A DNA stretch of 64,000 nt, taken from positions 1 to 64,000 of the forward strand of contig NZ_NFID01000004.1 in the NCBI RefSeq assembly GCF_002161595.1, written 5' to 3'. The notes below the pieces were generated by a model. It saw nothing but the letters and a program-made list of their open reading frames with translations, was not told where the DNA came from and ran no database searches. The position numbers and the translations under genes are program-made. The stretch is from Gemmiger sp. An50. GTDB taxonomy: Bacteria; Bacillota; Clostridia; Oscillospirales; Ruminococcaceae. Below are positions 1 through 7,329 of the stretch, one piece after another (the stretch's first letter is position 1; the number at the start of each line of letters is the position of its first letter).

Positions 1-138
1 GAACCCACCCCGGAACCCGCTCCGGAACCCGCTCCGGAGTCGGTCCCCGCTTCCGAGCCTGCGCCTGCCTCCGAGCCTGCTTCCGAGCCCGCACCGGCTT
101 CTGAGCCCGCGCCGGAATCCCAGCCCAGCGAGGGCTGA
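1..138 (+). CDS. C-terminal tail of a Pro/Glu/Ala/Ser-rich protein (5' end outside window)
   Basis: The window opens inside a reading frame that continues from its first base to a TGA stop. The 45 visible residues are almost only Pro, Glu, Ala and Ser, in PEPAPEP and PASEPAPASEP units, ending in SQPSEG. Such tails are usually disordered spacers or wall-spanning linkers at the end of secreted or membrane proteins. Nothing here identifies the upstream domain, so no function is given. A strong terminator follows 55 bases downstream. Confidence 0.7.
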   Translation, partial: EPTPEPAPEPAPESVPASEPAPASEPASEPAPASEPAPESQPSEG

Positions 139-193
139 CGGCCTGCAAAAGCCCGTACCGCCAGCAAAGCGGCGGAACCTGACCAAGAAAAGA

Positions 194-225
194 GCGGCGA
201 AAGCGAATGCTTTCGCCGCCTTTTT
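194..225 (+). terminator. Rho-independent terminator
   Basis: An 11-bp perfect stem (GCGGCGAAAGC paired with GCTTTCGCCGC) with a GAAT loop is followed by a T-run. It ends transcription of the Pro/Glu-rich protein. Confidence 0.9.
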
Positions 226-282
226 GTTGGAGTTAAGCCCCCGACGGGCTCGCAGAAAATGCAGTTTTGTGCGGTTTCGCCA

Positions 283-311
283 TGGCGAATTTCGTTCGGG
301 AACGGTATAAT
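283..311 (+). promoter_or_regulatory. Possible sigma-A promoter for the AEC transporter
   Basis: A perfect TATAAT at 306-311 lies 17 bases after a weak -35 (TGGCGA at 283-288). It sits 33 bases before the transporter start. Confidence 0.5.
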
Positions 312-344
312 AGAACTGTCGTGTGAAGAGAGGGGGAATGGGCC

Positions 345-1259
345 ATGACGGCCGTTTTTGTAAAGTCTGCGTCCTTTTTGTTTGTGATCCTGCTGGGAGT
401 CGCGTTCCGGGCAGCCGGAATCTTCGGCGAAAAGGACCACCGGGTGATCAGCAACATCGTGCTGAAGATCACCCTGCCCGCGGCGGTGATCAGCAGCACC
501 GCCAATATGACCTGGAAGCCGGAGCTGCTGCTGATCCCGGTGCTGGCTCTGGCGGGCAGCTGGCTGATGATCGGGCTGGGCATGCTGATGAGCCGGGGCA
601 AAAGCACCGGGGAACGGATCTTGAACATGGTCAACTTCCCAGGCTGGAACATCGGAGCGTTCGCATTGCCCTTTTTGCAGAGCTTTCTGGGAGCGGAAGC
701 GGTGATGGGCGCCTGTCTGTTCGATGTGGGCAACTCCATCATGTGCACCGGCGGGACCTATGCGCTGGTCTCGGTGGTATGCGGCGGCGAAAAGCCGGAC
801 CTGAAAAGCGTGGGCAAAAAGCTGCTCAGCTCGGTGCCCTTTGTGACCTACATCACCATGCTGGTGCTGATGATCCTGGGGGTCGTGGTGCCCCAGGGCC
901 TGCTGGACTTCATCAGCCCCATCGCCGCGGCCAATCCCTTTCTGGCCATGCTGATGGTGGGCGCCATGTTCCAGATCAAGGCCCGGCCGGAATACCTGTG
1001 GAGCGCGGTGCGGGTGCTGGGCGTTCGCCTGGCGGCGGCGCTGGTGTTCTCGGTGTTGGTCTTCTGGCTGGCTCCCTTCTCGCTGGGCATCCGCCAGGGG
1101 CTTGCGGTCATGGTATTTGCCCCCATCTCGGTGATCGCCCCGGCCTTCACCGAAAAGTGCGGCGGCGATGAGGGCCTGGCCAGCTTCATCAACTCCCTGT
1201 CCATCCTGCTGGGCGTGGCGGGGATGCTGACGGCGCTCTTTGTGCTGGGCGTGATGTGA
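345..1259 (+). CDS. AEC family transporter (auxin efflux carrier/malate permease-like)
   Basis: The protein has 304 residues, a normal length for the AEC (Mem_trans) family of secondary carriers, which export or exchange organic acids and related anions. It is hydrophobic throughout, with about ten predicted membrane segments. The first half carries the family-like pattern around ITLPAAVISST and the NFPGWNIGAFALP segment, and the second half ends in NSLSILLGVAGMLTALFVLG. The ATG at 345 follows a GAGAGGGGGAA ribosome binding site. The gene stands alone between terminators and is convergent with the next gene. Substrate cannot be told from sequence. Confidence 0.85.
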   Translation: MTAVFVKSASFLFVILLGVAFRAAGIFGEKDHRVISNIVLKITLPAAVISSTANMTWKPELLLIPVLALAGSWLMIGLGMLMSRGKSTGERILNMVNFPGWNIGAFALPFLQSFLGAEAVMGACLFDVGNSIMCTGGTYALVSVVCGGEKPDLKSVGKKLLSSVPFVTYITMLVLMILGVVVPQGLLDFISPIAAANPFLAMLMVGAMFQIKARPEYLWSAVRVLGVRLAAALVFSVLVFWLAPFSLGIRQGLAVMVFAPISVIAPAFTEKCGGDEGLASFINSLSILLGVAGMLTALFVLGVM

Positions 1260-1284
1260 CCTCTGCGGACATACCAAAAGGAAA

Positions 1285-1318
1285 ACAGCCCTGAGCTGCG
1301 CGCTCAGGGCTGTCTTTT
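1285..1318. terminator. Bidirectional Rho-independent terminator
   Basis: A 12-bp stem (ACAGCCCTGAGC with its complement, loop 1297-1301) has an A-run on the left and a T-run on the right. It serves both the AEC gene and the convergent phosphatase gene. Confidence 0.9.
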
Positions 1319-1333
1319 TCCGTTGAGGATGGG

Positions 1334-1975
1334 TCAGGCTTCCGGCTGATCGTCCAGGTAGCCGAAGGGAACGATGTCCACCGCCTCCACAATGCCGTCC
1401 CGCATCCAGAGAGTGGTGTCGGTGCGCAGGGTATAGCCCGCGCCCGGGTCGGCCATCCAGTCCTCGGGCTTGCGCTGGGGCAGAGCCTTCTGGGCCAGCA
1501 TGCTCATGATCACGCCGCCGTGGGTCACGCAGGCGGCCTCCTCGGTGCCGGAGCGGATCATGTACTCGAACAGCTTCATCAGGGTCTCGCCGCAGCGCCG
1601 GTGGAACTGGGCCGTGGGCTCCGCGCCCTGGGGCGTAAAGCCGGAGGTGGGGTCCATCCAGCGGGCGAAATCCGGCTCGTGCACCAGCTCGCTCACCTTG
1701 CGGCCCTCAAACACGCCGAAGCCCGCTTCCCGCAGCTGGTCGATGGCCAGCTTGCGGGCGGTGGGGAAGAGAATGTCCGCGGTCTGGGTGGCCCGCAGCA
1801 GGGGCGAGGTGAACACCAGCGGAGGCTGGGGGTATTCAAACCGGCCGCACAGCTCCTCCAGCTGGGCACGGCCCTCATCGCACAGGGGCAGATCGGTGCC
1901 GCCGCCCACATAAAGCCCGTCCAGATTGCCCTGGGTCAGCCCGTGGCGGATCAGGTGCAGGGTAAAGGTCTTCAA
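1334..1975 (-). CDS. Histidine phosphatase family protein (phosphoglycerate mutase-like)
   Basis: The product is a cytosolic phosphohydrolase of the histidine phosphatase superfamily, about 213 residues. The catalytic LIRHG motif is at residues 8-12, and a second histidine lies in VTHGGVI in the C-terminal half. I place the start at a TTG (1975-1973), because a perfect AGGAGG lies 7 bases upstream of it. The ATG at 1996 lies before that ribosome binding site and would encode the SD itself. Members act on phosphoglycerate, alpha-ribazole phosphate, sugar phosphates and others; no cobalamin genes lie nearby, so the substrate is open. Confidence 0.85.
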   Translation of the reverse strand: MKTFTLHLIRHGLTQGNLDGLYVGGGTDLPLCDEGRAQLEELCGRFEYPQPPLVFTSPLLRATQTADILFPTARKLAIDQLREAGFGVFEGRKVSELVHEPDFARWMDPTSGFTPQGAEPTAQFHRRCGETLMKLFEYMIRSGTEEAACVTHGGVIMSMLAQKALPQRKPEDWMADPGAGYTLRTDTTLWMRDGIVEAVDIVPFGYLDDQPEA

Positions 1976-2154
1976 AAAAATCCCTCCTGAAAGCAAAGAA
2001 AATGGTTACAAAATAGTAACATAATACTAAATGGAAAATTCTTGAAACACAATATTTAGAAAAGAACTCCTGTTTATTATCATACATCTAGGTGTCAAAG
2101 TCAATATTAGGCAAAACCTACGAAAAAACAAATAGAATATTGGCGAAAATTGTA

Positions 2155-2196
2155 TTTACAAAGCGTTTTGGTTGTTTTATAATTTACGATACGTAA
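2155..2196 (+). promoter_or_regulatory. Promoter and candidate operator of the XRE regulator
   Basis: TTTACA (2155-2160), a 17-base spacer and TATAAT (2178-2183) form a near-consensus promoter. Directly behind the -10 lies the inverted repeat TTACG-ATA-CGTAA (2184-2196), placed where a bound repressor would block initiation. Autoregulation by the downstream XRE protein is inferred. Confidence 0.75.
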
Positions 2197-2265
2197 TTGT
2201 CTCTGCGGGTGGCCTGTGCCAGGCGCAGACAGGACGGACTTGCGGAACAAAGAGGTAGATAGTGC

Positions 2266-2958
2266 ATGACGACTGAATTTAACCGGATCATTACCCTGCT
2301 GCGCAAAGAGCGGGGCATCACCCAGAAGCAGGCGGCTGCGGATCTGGGTGTATCCCAGGCTTTGCTGTCCCACTACGAGAAGGGCATCCGCGAATGCGGG
2401 CTGGACTTTGTGGTGCGCGTGGCGGAGTACTATGACGTGTCGTGCGATTACCTGCTGGGCCGCAGCCCGGACCGGAACGGTCTGACCCTGCGGGTGGAGG
2501 ACATTCCCAGCCCGGACGCCGCGCGGGACAGCATCTATCGCGGCAGCACCCTGCCCACCATGAACAAAAAGCTGATCTCCAACAGCCTGAACATCCTGTA
2601 CGACAAGCTGGGCGCCAGCCAGAACAGCGATCTGATCAGCGAGGTGAGCGGCTATCTGAGCGTGGCGGTGTACAAGATGTTCCGCCTGCTCTATTCCTCC
2701 AACGCCAAGAACGCCAGCAGCCTGTTCAGCGTGAGCAACGGCCGCTGGAACGGCTATTCCTCCGCCGCCATGGATACCGCCGAGGCCAACGTGGCCGCTA
2801 TCCTGGCCGGGGAAGAGGTGGGCAGCAGCGCCCCCATGAAGGACACCGGCTGCTTTGCCATGACCAGCCAGAGCCTGGAGCAGGATTACCGCCTGTATTC
2901 CGGCAGCCTGATGATGCTGATCAAAAACAGCGAGAAGCGCATCGACAAGCAGAAATAA
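2266..2958 (+). CDS. XRE family transcriptional regulator
   Basis: The 230-residue protein starts with a Cro/C1-type helix-turn-helix (residues about 6-62): the ITQKQAAADLGVSQALLSHYEKG segment is typical, followed by CDYLLGR, the usual end of the domain in Firmicutes. The remaining 160 residues are a mostly alpha-helical region with no family I recognise, rich in Ser and Asn, perhaps for oligomerisation or ligand sensing. The ATG follows GAGGT. The gene is monocistronic, with its own promoter and a palindrome over the start site, so self-regulation is likely. Target genes are unknown. Confidence 0.85.
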   Translation: MTTEFNRIITLLRKERGITQKQAAADLGVSQALLSHYEKGIRECGLDFVVRVAEYYDVSCDYLLGRSPDRNGLTLRVEDIPSPDAARDSIYRGSTLPTMNKKLISNSLNILYDKLGASQNSDLISEVSGYLSVAVYKMFRLLYSSNAKNASSLFSVSNGRWNGYSSAAMDTAEANVAAILAGEEVGSSAPMKDTGCFAMTSQSLEQDYRLYSGSLMMLIKNSEKRIDKQK

Positions 2959-2970
2959 CCAAAAAAGCAA

Positions 2971-3005
2971 AAGACCGGAGCCCCGCAGGGTCCCGGTCTT
3001 TTTTT
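2971..3005. terminator. Bidirectional terminator between XRE and AbrB-like genes
   Basis: AAGACCGG (2971-2978) pairs with CCGGTCTT (2993-3000), with an inner CCC/GGG helix, and a T-run follows. A-rich DNA on the other side lets it work for the convergent gene too. Confidence 0.85.
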
Positions 3006-3024
3006 GTGCATTCGGTTTGGAAGA

Positions 3025-3267
3025 TTACAGCTGGCCGATGGCTTTGCGGCACTCGGCGCAGATGTTGCGGCCGTGAAACTGCATCACGCCCTTGGCCTCG
3101 CCGCAGAACACGCAGGCGGGCTGATACTTTTTCAGAATGATCTCGTCGCCTTCCACGAAGATCTGCAGGGAGGAGTCCTGGTCGATCTCCAGTACCCGGC
3201 GCAGCTCGATGGGCAGCACGATGCGGCCCAGGTTGTCGATCTTGCGGACCATGCCAGTGGATTTCAT
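3025..3267 (-). CDS. AbrB/SpoVT-type transition-state regulator with C-terminal zinc-ribbon-like Cys pairs
   Basis: The 80-residue protein has an N-terminal swapped-hairpin AbrB DNA-binding domain: MKSTGMVRKIDNLGRIVLP is the classic beginning, followed by IELRRVLEI and IFVEGDEIILKKY. The C-terminal part has two Cys pairs, CVFC and CAEC, that could bind zinc; such a tail is common in clostridial AbrB-like proteins. The family controls transition-state and sporulation genes as dimers or tetramers. The ATG follows AAGGAGA and the gene has its own strong promoter. Confidence 0.9.
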   Translation of the reverse strand: MKSTGMVRKIDNLGRIVLPIELRRVLEIDQDSSLQIFVEGDEIILKKYQPACVFCGEAKGVMQFHGRNICAECRKAIGQL

Positions 3268-3361
3268 AATGCGATCTCTCCTTTTGTTTGGGAATTGGGT
3301 TCTTGGGAAAAGAGTCGGTCATGGGAAACGGGCGAACAGGGAATACTCGCCCGTTTGCTTC

Positions 3362-3390
3362 ATTATAAACCACCATGGAAAAAATGTCAA
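3362..3390 (-). promoter_or_regulatory. Promoter of the AbrB-like gene
   Basis: On the minus strand TTGACA (3390-3385), a 17-base spacer and TATAAT (3367-3362) match the consensus fully. The start codon is about 95 bases downstream. Confidence 0.9.
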
Positions 3391-3443
3391 TATATGGCAA
3401 ATAATTGGAAAATGCTTTTTTCCGGGGCGAAACCCGGATTTTT

Positions 3444-3499
3444 AGGCAAAAAAAGCAGCCCGTCCGGCCGCCGAATGGCGTGCCCGGACGGGCTGCTTT
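3444..3499 (-). terminator. Terminator of trpS
   Basis: A 16-bp stem (3452-3467 with 3484-3499) with an inner CGCC/GGCG helix is followed on the minus strand by a T-run (3447-3454 region). It lies just after the trpS stop. Confidence 0.9.
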
Positions 3500-3513
3500 G
3501 AAATGTACAGGGA

Positions 3514-4521
3514 TTACAGCTGCAGCATGCCCACTTTTTTGTAGACCTTGCTGACCATCCGGTCGGCCATGCGGCTGGCCTTTTCGGCGCCCTCGGCGAG
3601 CACGCCGTCCAGATACTGCTTGTCGGCCAGGATGCGGGCGTATTCCTCCTGGATGGGGCGGAAGGCGTCGATCACGCTGCCGGCCACGGCCTCCTTGAAC
3701 ACACCGTAGCCCTGGCCCTCGAACTCCTTCTCGATGGCGGCGAAGTCCTTGCCGGTGAGCACGCTGTAAATGCTCATCAGGTTGGTCACGCCGGGCTTGT
3801 CCTCACCGGCGCGCACGGTGCCCTCGCTGTCGGTCACGGCGCGCTTGAACTTGCGCAGGATGGTGTCCGTGTCGTCGGTCATCAGGATGAAGCTGTTGGC
3901 GTTGGTGTCGGACTTGCTCATCTTCTTTTCCGGCTCCTGCAGGCTCATGATCTTGGCGCCGGTCTTGGCGATGTAGGGCTCGGGCAGGGTGAAGGTGGGG
4001 CTGTACTGATTGTTGAAGCGCTGGGCCACGTTGCGGGCCAGCTCCAGATGCTGCTTCTGGTCCACACCCACGGGCACCAGGTCCGCGTTGTACACCAGAA
4101 TGTCCGCCGCCATCAGAACAGGGTAGGTGAACAGGCCGGCGTTCACGTTGTCGGCGTGCTTGGCGCTCTTGTCCTTGAACTGGGTCATGCGGCCCAGCTC
4201 GCCGAACTGGGTGTTGCAGGCCAGAATCCAGGAAAGCTCGGCGTGGGCGCGCACGTGGCTCTGCACGAACAGCACGCTCTTCTCCGGGTCGATGCCGGTG
4301 GCCAGCAGCATGGCCGCGGCCTCCCGGGTCTGACGGCGCAGGGCCGCCGGGTCCTGCCGCACGGTGATGGCATGCAGGTTCGCCACCATGTACAGGCAGT
4401 CGTATTCTTCCTGTAAAGCGCCCCAGTTGCGCACCGCGCCCACATAGTTGCCCAGGGTAAAGGTACCGGTGGGCTGGATGCCGGACAGGATGCGCTTCTT
4501 GCGCTGTATTTCTTCGCTCAT
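3514..4521 (-). CDS. trpS: Tryptophan--tRNA ligase
   Basis: This cytosolic class I synthetase charges tRNA-Trp. The 335-residue length is typical for bacterial TrpRS. Residues 14-29 hold the HIGH-equivalent GIQPTGTFTLGN segment and KMSKS is at 200-204. The start is the ATG at 4521, behind GAGG; an open frame extends upstream to 4950 but runs through the neighbouring gene in another frame. The gene has its own consensus promoter in the gap behind the SGNH gene. I see no T-box leader in the 86-base upstream gap, only a short GGGCG/CGCCC hairpin. Confidence 0.97.
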   Translation of the reverse strand: MSEEIQRKKRILSGIQPTGTFTLGNYVGAVRNWGALQEEYDCLYMVANLHAITVRQDPAALRRQTREAAAMLLATGIDPEKSVLFVQSHVRAHAELSWILACNTQFGELGRMTQFKDKSAKHADNVNAGLFTYPVLMAADILVYNADLVPVGVDQKQHLELARNVAQRFNNQYSPTFTLPEPYIAKTGAKIMSLQEPEKKMSKSDTNANSFILMTDDTDTILRKFKRAVTDSEGTVRAGEDKPGVTNLMSIYSVLTGKDFAAIEKEFEGQGYGVFKEAVAGSVIDAFRPIQEEYARILADKQYLDGVLAEGAEKASRMADRMVSKVYKKVGMLQL

Positions 4522-4576
4522 TGTTTCTGCCTCATTTCTTTTTGGGCGCTGCAAAACGCCCGTAACTGATACTTGT

Positions 4577-4604
4577 ATTATAGCCGCTGGCTGTGTGCTG
4601 TCAA
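4577..4604 (-). promoter_or_regulatory. Promoter of trpS
   Basis: Minus-strand TTGACA (4604-4599), 16-base spacer and TATAAT (4582-4577), directly behind the stop of the SGNH gene. Confidence 0.9.
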
Positions 4605-4607
4605 GCC

Positions 4608-5705
4608 TTACTGGGCCAGCCGCAGGGGATTGCCGCTGTCGGCCAGGGCGGCGTCCAGATAATCGGTGTCGATCAGGCCCTCCAGAATGGTGCTCTGCTC
4701 GGCCAGCTGCCGGGTGAGCCGGGCGTAGACCCGGTCGCCGCCGTGGTAGCCGTCGATGTACTCGTCGTCGCTGGTGTCCGGCATATAGCTGAAGTCGTAG
4801 ACCTCGTAGCCGTAGGGCGCGCACAGCTCGGTGAGGATCTTGGGAATCCAGTCGAAGTAACCGTAGTTGCCGCTCTCGGCCATCCGCTCGTAAACGCTGG
4901 GGGCGTAGGGCGGGATGATGAGCACCACCTGAATGCCCCGGTCGTTGCACCAGGCCAGCAGACGCTGGACCACCTCGGTGCTGGTGGGATACACATACTC
5001 GCCGTATTCAAAGCGGTTGGTGCCTTTTAAAATGCGGTCGTAGGTGTCGTGGAAGCCCACGTCGGTGCCCTCCTCCGGGTGATCCAGAAGCCGCCCGTAG
5101 CAGTAGCTGCCGTCCGGGTTGAAGCCGCTGCCCCGGCCCACCGCCGCCATGCCGTACACATCCGGGTGGGGGGGGAACACATCCAGCAGGGAGTATTTGC
5201 CCGCGGCCCAGCCCCGCATGGCCTCAGACAAAGCGGTCTTGGCGGAAAATTCATAGTGCCCGTAGTCGAAGGCCTCCGGCATGCCGCCGGTGCCCACCCA
5301 GGCCTGGTTGAAGAAGTACTGGTCCATCACCATGATGAGGGTGTCGGGCAGGCTTTCCTCGGGCAGGTTCTCCAGAAAATACTGAAACTCGTTGATGTAG
5401 CCGCTGCCGCCGCCCGCATTGTAAAAGCTGTCGGTGGTGAAGAACTCGCTGTGGAACTGCATGCTGCGGCTGGTGCCCAGCACCAGCAGGTCCGCGCCCT
5501 TGCCGCTGGCCACCAGATGCTTGTAGTAACGGGTGTTGTCCCGGTAGGCAAGGCCCAGGAAGGCGGGCTCGCCGTCCAGCACCATCTGGGCCACCTCTTC
5601 CTCGGTGCGCCATTCGCCGCTGGTGTATACCGCCAGCCCGAACACACCGCACACCAGGATTACCGGCGCGAGGAACAGCGCCACAACTGCCAAAAATCGT
5701 TTCAT
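4608..5705 (-). CDS. SGNH-hydrolase-like membrane-anchored protein, partner of the MBOAT acyltransferase
   Basis: The 365-residue protein has one N-terminal membrane segment (about residues 4-27) and an extracytoplasmic domain. GTSRS at residues 77-81 fits the nucleophile block of SGNH/GDSL enzymes, and DGYHGG near residue 325 supplies the matching Asp and His. It lies 15 bases behind the MBOAT gene, the arrangement seen in DltB-DltD and AlgI-AlgJ/X systems, where the MBOAT protein hands acyl groups across the membrane and the SGNH partner transfers them to a polymer. The acceptor (exopolysaccharide or cell-wall glycan) is unknown because no polymer genes are adjacent. Confidence 0.75.
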   Translation of the reverse strand: MKRFLAVVALFLAPVILVCGVFGLAVYTSGEWRTEEEVAQMVLDGEPAFLGLAYRDNTRYYKHLVASGKGADLLVLGTSRSMQFHSEFFTTDSFYNAGGGSGYINEFQYFLENLPEESLPDTLIMVMDQYFFNQAWVGTGGMPEAFDYGHYEFSAKTALSEAMRGWAAGKYSLLDVFPPHPDVYGMAAVGRGSGFNPDGSYCYGRLLDHPEEGTDVGFHDTYDRILKGTNRFEYGEYVYPTSTEVVQRLLAWCNDRGIQVVLIIPPYAPSVYERMAESGNYGYFDWIPKILTELCAPYGYEVYDFSYMPDTSDDEYIDGYHGGDRVYARLTRQLAEQSTILEGLIDTDYLDAALADSGNPLRLAQ

Positions 5706-5720
5706 ACCGGCCTGTCCTCC

Positions 5721-7127
5721 TTAAAATGCGAAATAGACGTTCTGCAGGGTGCCCGCCGCGCCAAAGAACAGGCTGGCAAACACGCACAGATAGCAAAGCA
5801 GCACCAGCGGCACCGGCTTCTGACGCGCCGCCCAGGCCCCGAAGCCCTCCTTGCGGGAAGACCAGTCGATCCCGGCGGCCAGCAGGGTGAACAGCCCCAG
5901 CTGGAGCATGCTGGCCGGGGTGTAGCCCAGCTGGGTGAAGCTCTCCTTCAGATATTGCAGGCTGAAGGAGAAGGGCTGGAACAGATACTGGGCCACCAGC
6001 TGTGCCTGATGCAGGGTGCCGGTCATGAAGAAGAACCAGCCGATGTTCACCAGCACGAAGGTGAACAGACAACCCACCACCGACCGCAGCGGGCTGTTTT
6101 CGCCCTGACCGAGGGCGCCCCAGGCGGCGGCACGGGCCTTTTTGGTGGCCCGGCCAATCAGCAGGTAAACGCCGTGCAGCGCGCCCCAGACCAGGAACCC
6201 GGCGGTGGCGCCGTGCCATGCGCCGGAAAGCACGAAGGTGACCATGGTGGCCAGAACCAGCACCGGCACGCCGTTGCGGCTGCCGCCCAGGGGAATGTAG
6301 ATGTAGTCCCTTAAAAAGCTGGAAAGGCTCACATGCCAGCGTCGCCAGAACTCGCCGATGCTGCGGGAGAAATAGGGGCTGAGAAAGTTTTCCTCCACCC
6401 GCAGACCCAGCAGATTGGCCACGCCGATGGACATCTGGGAGTAGCTGGCAAAGTCAAAGTACAGATACAGGGTGTAGGCCAGCAGCGACCAGACGATGCC
6501 CAGGCTGTAGTAGTGGTCCGGCTGGTACAGCGCGCCCTGATAGCCCGCCAGCTGGTCCGCCAGGCACTTTTTCAAGAACATGCCCCAGCAAAAACGCACG
6601 CAGCCGGTGTAGGCCAGCGCACGGTCGAAGGTCATCGCGGGGGCTTTCAGCTGCGGCAGCAGGCTGCCCGCCCGCTGGATGGGACCGCTGGCCAGCTGGG
6701 GGAAGAAGCCCACGTAGTTGAAGTAGCACAACGGGCACTTCTCGGCCTGGATGCGGCCCTTGGCCACATCCGCCAGATAGCTGATGGTCTTGAACACATA
6801 AAAGCTCAGGCCCACCGGAGCCACAAGCCCCTCGAACAGGGCAGGGGAGGCCAGCGGCAGGTATTTGTAGGCCGCCAGCGGAGCAAGGCTCAGCAGCACG
6901 CCCAGCCACATGGCTGCCCGGCCGCCGCCCTTCTGGGCCCACAGGCCGCACAGATAGCCCGCCAGGCAGATGAGCACCAGGCAGATCACCGCCTTGGCCC
7001 CGAACAGCCCGGCAAAGACCAGGTTCGCCGCCGCCAGCAGCCAGGGCCGGGCCTTGGCGGGCAGACCCCACCAGCCGGCGAACACCAGCGCGCCGAACCC
7101 GGCAAAAGACAAAGAAAGAAAATTCAT
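5721..7127 (-). CDS. MBOAT family O-acyltransferase (AlgI/DltB-like)
   Basis: This is a 468-residue polytopic membrane enzyme. It shows the family block RRWHVSLSSFLRDYIYIPLGG and the catalytic His in LSGAWHGATAGF, in the middle of the chain as in AlgI. It likely moves acetyl or another acyl group across the membrane to the neighbouring SGNH protein. The ATG at 7127 has AAGGAGCG upstream. It is the first gene of a two-gene operon; trpS follows with its own promoter. Confidence 0.92.
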   Translation of the reverse strand: MNFLSLSFAGFGALVFAGWWGLPAKARPWLLAAANLVFAGLFGAKAVICLVLICLAGYLCGLWAQKGGGRAAMWLGVLLSLAPLAAYKYLPLASPALFEGLVAPVGLSFYVFKTISYLADVAKGRIQAEKCPLCYFNYVGFFPQLASGPIQRAGSLLPQLKAPAMTFDRALAYTGCVRFCWGMFLKKCLADQLAGYQGALYQPDHYYSLGIVWSLLAYTLYLYFDFASYSQMSIGVANLLGLRVEENFLSPYFSRSIGEFWRRWHVSLSSFLRDYIYIPLGGSRNGVPVLVLATMVTFVLSGAWHGATAGFLVWGALHGVYLLIGRATKKARAAAWGALGQGENSPLRSVVGCLFTFVLVNIGWFFFMTGTLHQAQLVAQYLFQPFSFSLQYLKESFTQLGYTPASMLQLGLFTLLAAGIDWSSRKEGFGAWAARQKPVPLVLLCYLCVFASLFFGAAGTLQNVYFAF

Positions 7128-7171
7128 GGAAACGCTCCTTTTGCATGGAAAAATCCAACAGGTCTTTTCCT

Positions 7172-7201
7172 ATTATAATAAAAGGGGCAAGGGCTTGTAA
7201 A
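7172..7201 (-). promoter_or_regulatory. Promoter of the MBOAT-SGNH operon
   Basis: Minus-strand TTTACA (7201-7196), 18-base spacer, TATAAT (7177-7172), 45 bases before the MBOAT start. Confidence 0.75.
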
Positions 7202-7223
7202 GCGAAGAAGTTTTGCGGCCCGG

Positions 7224-7252
7224 TTGACAAGCCGATGTGCGCACCTTACAAT
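7224..7252 (+). promoter_or_regulatory. Promoter of gltX
   Basis: TTGACA (7224-7229), 17-base spacer, TACAAT (7247-7252), giving a leader of about 70 bases. Confidence 0.9.
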
Positions 7253-7329
7253 AAACAAGAGAAACAAACCGCCCGTCCAGCGCTGCTTGCCGCCCCGGGC
7301 GCGTGAGGATAAAAGGAGTAGAAACGATC

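Noticed and set aside
4522-4607. T-box leader for trpS (also looked for before gltX and lysS)
   Set aside because: No AGGGTGGNACCGCG-type antiterminator sequence is present; the trpS leader is far too short.
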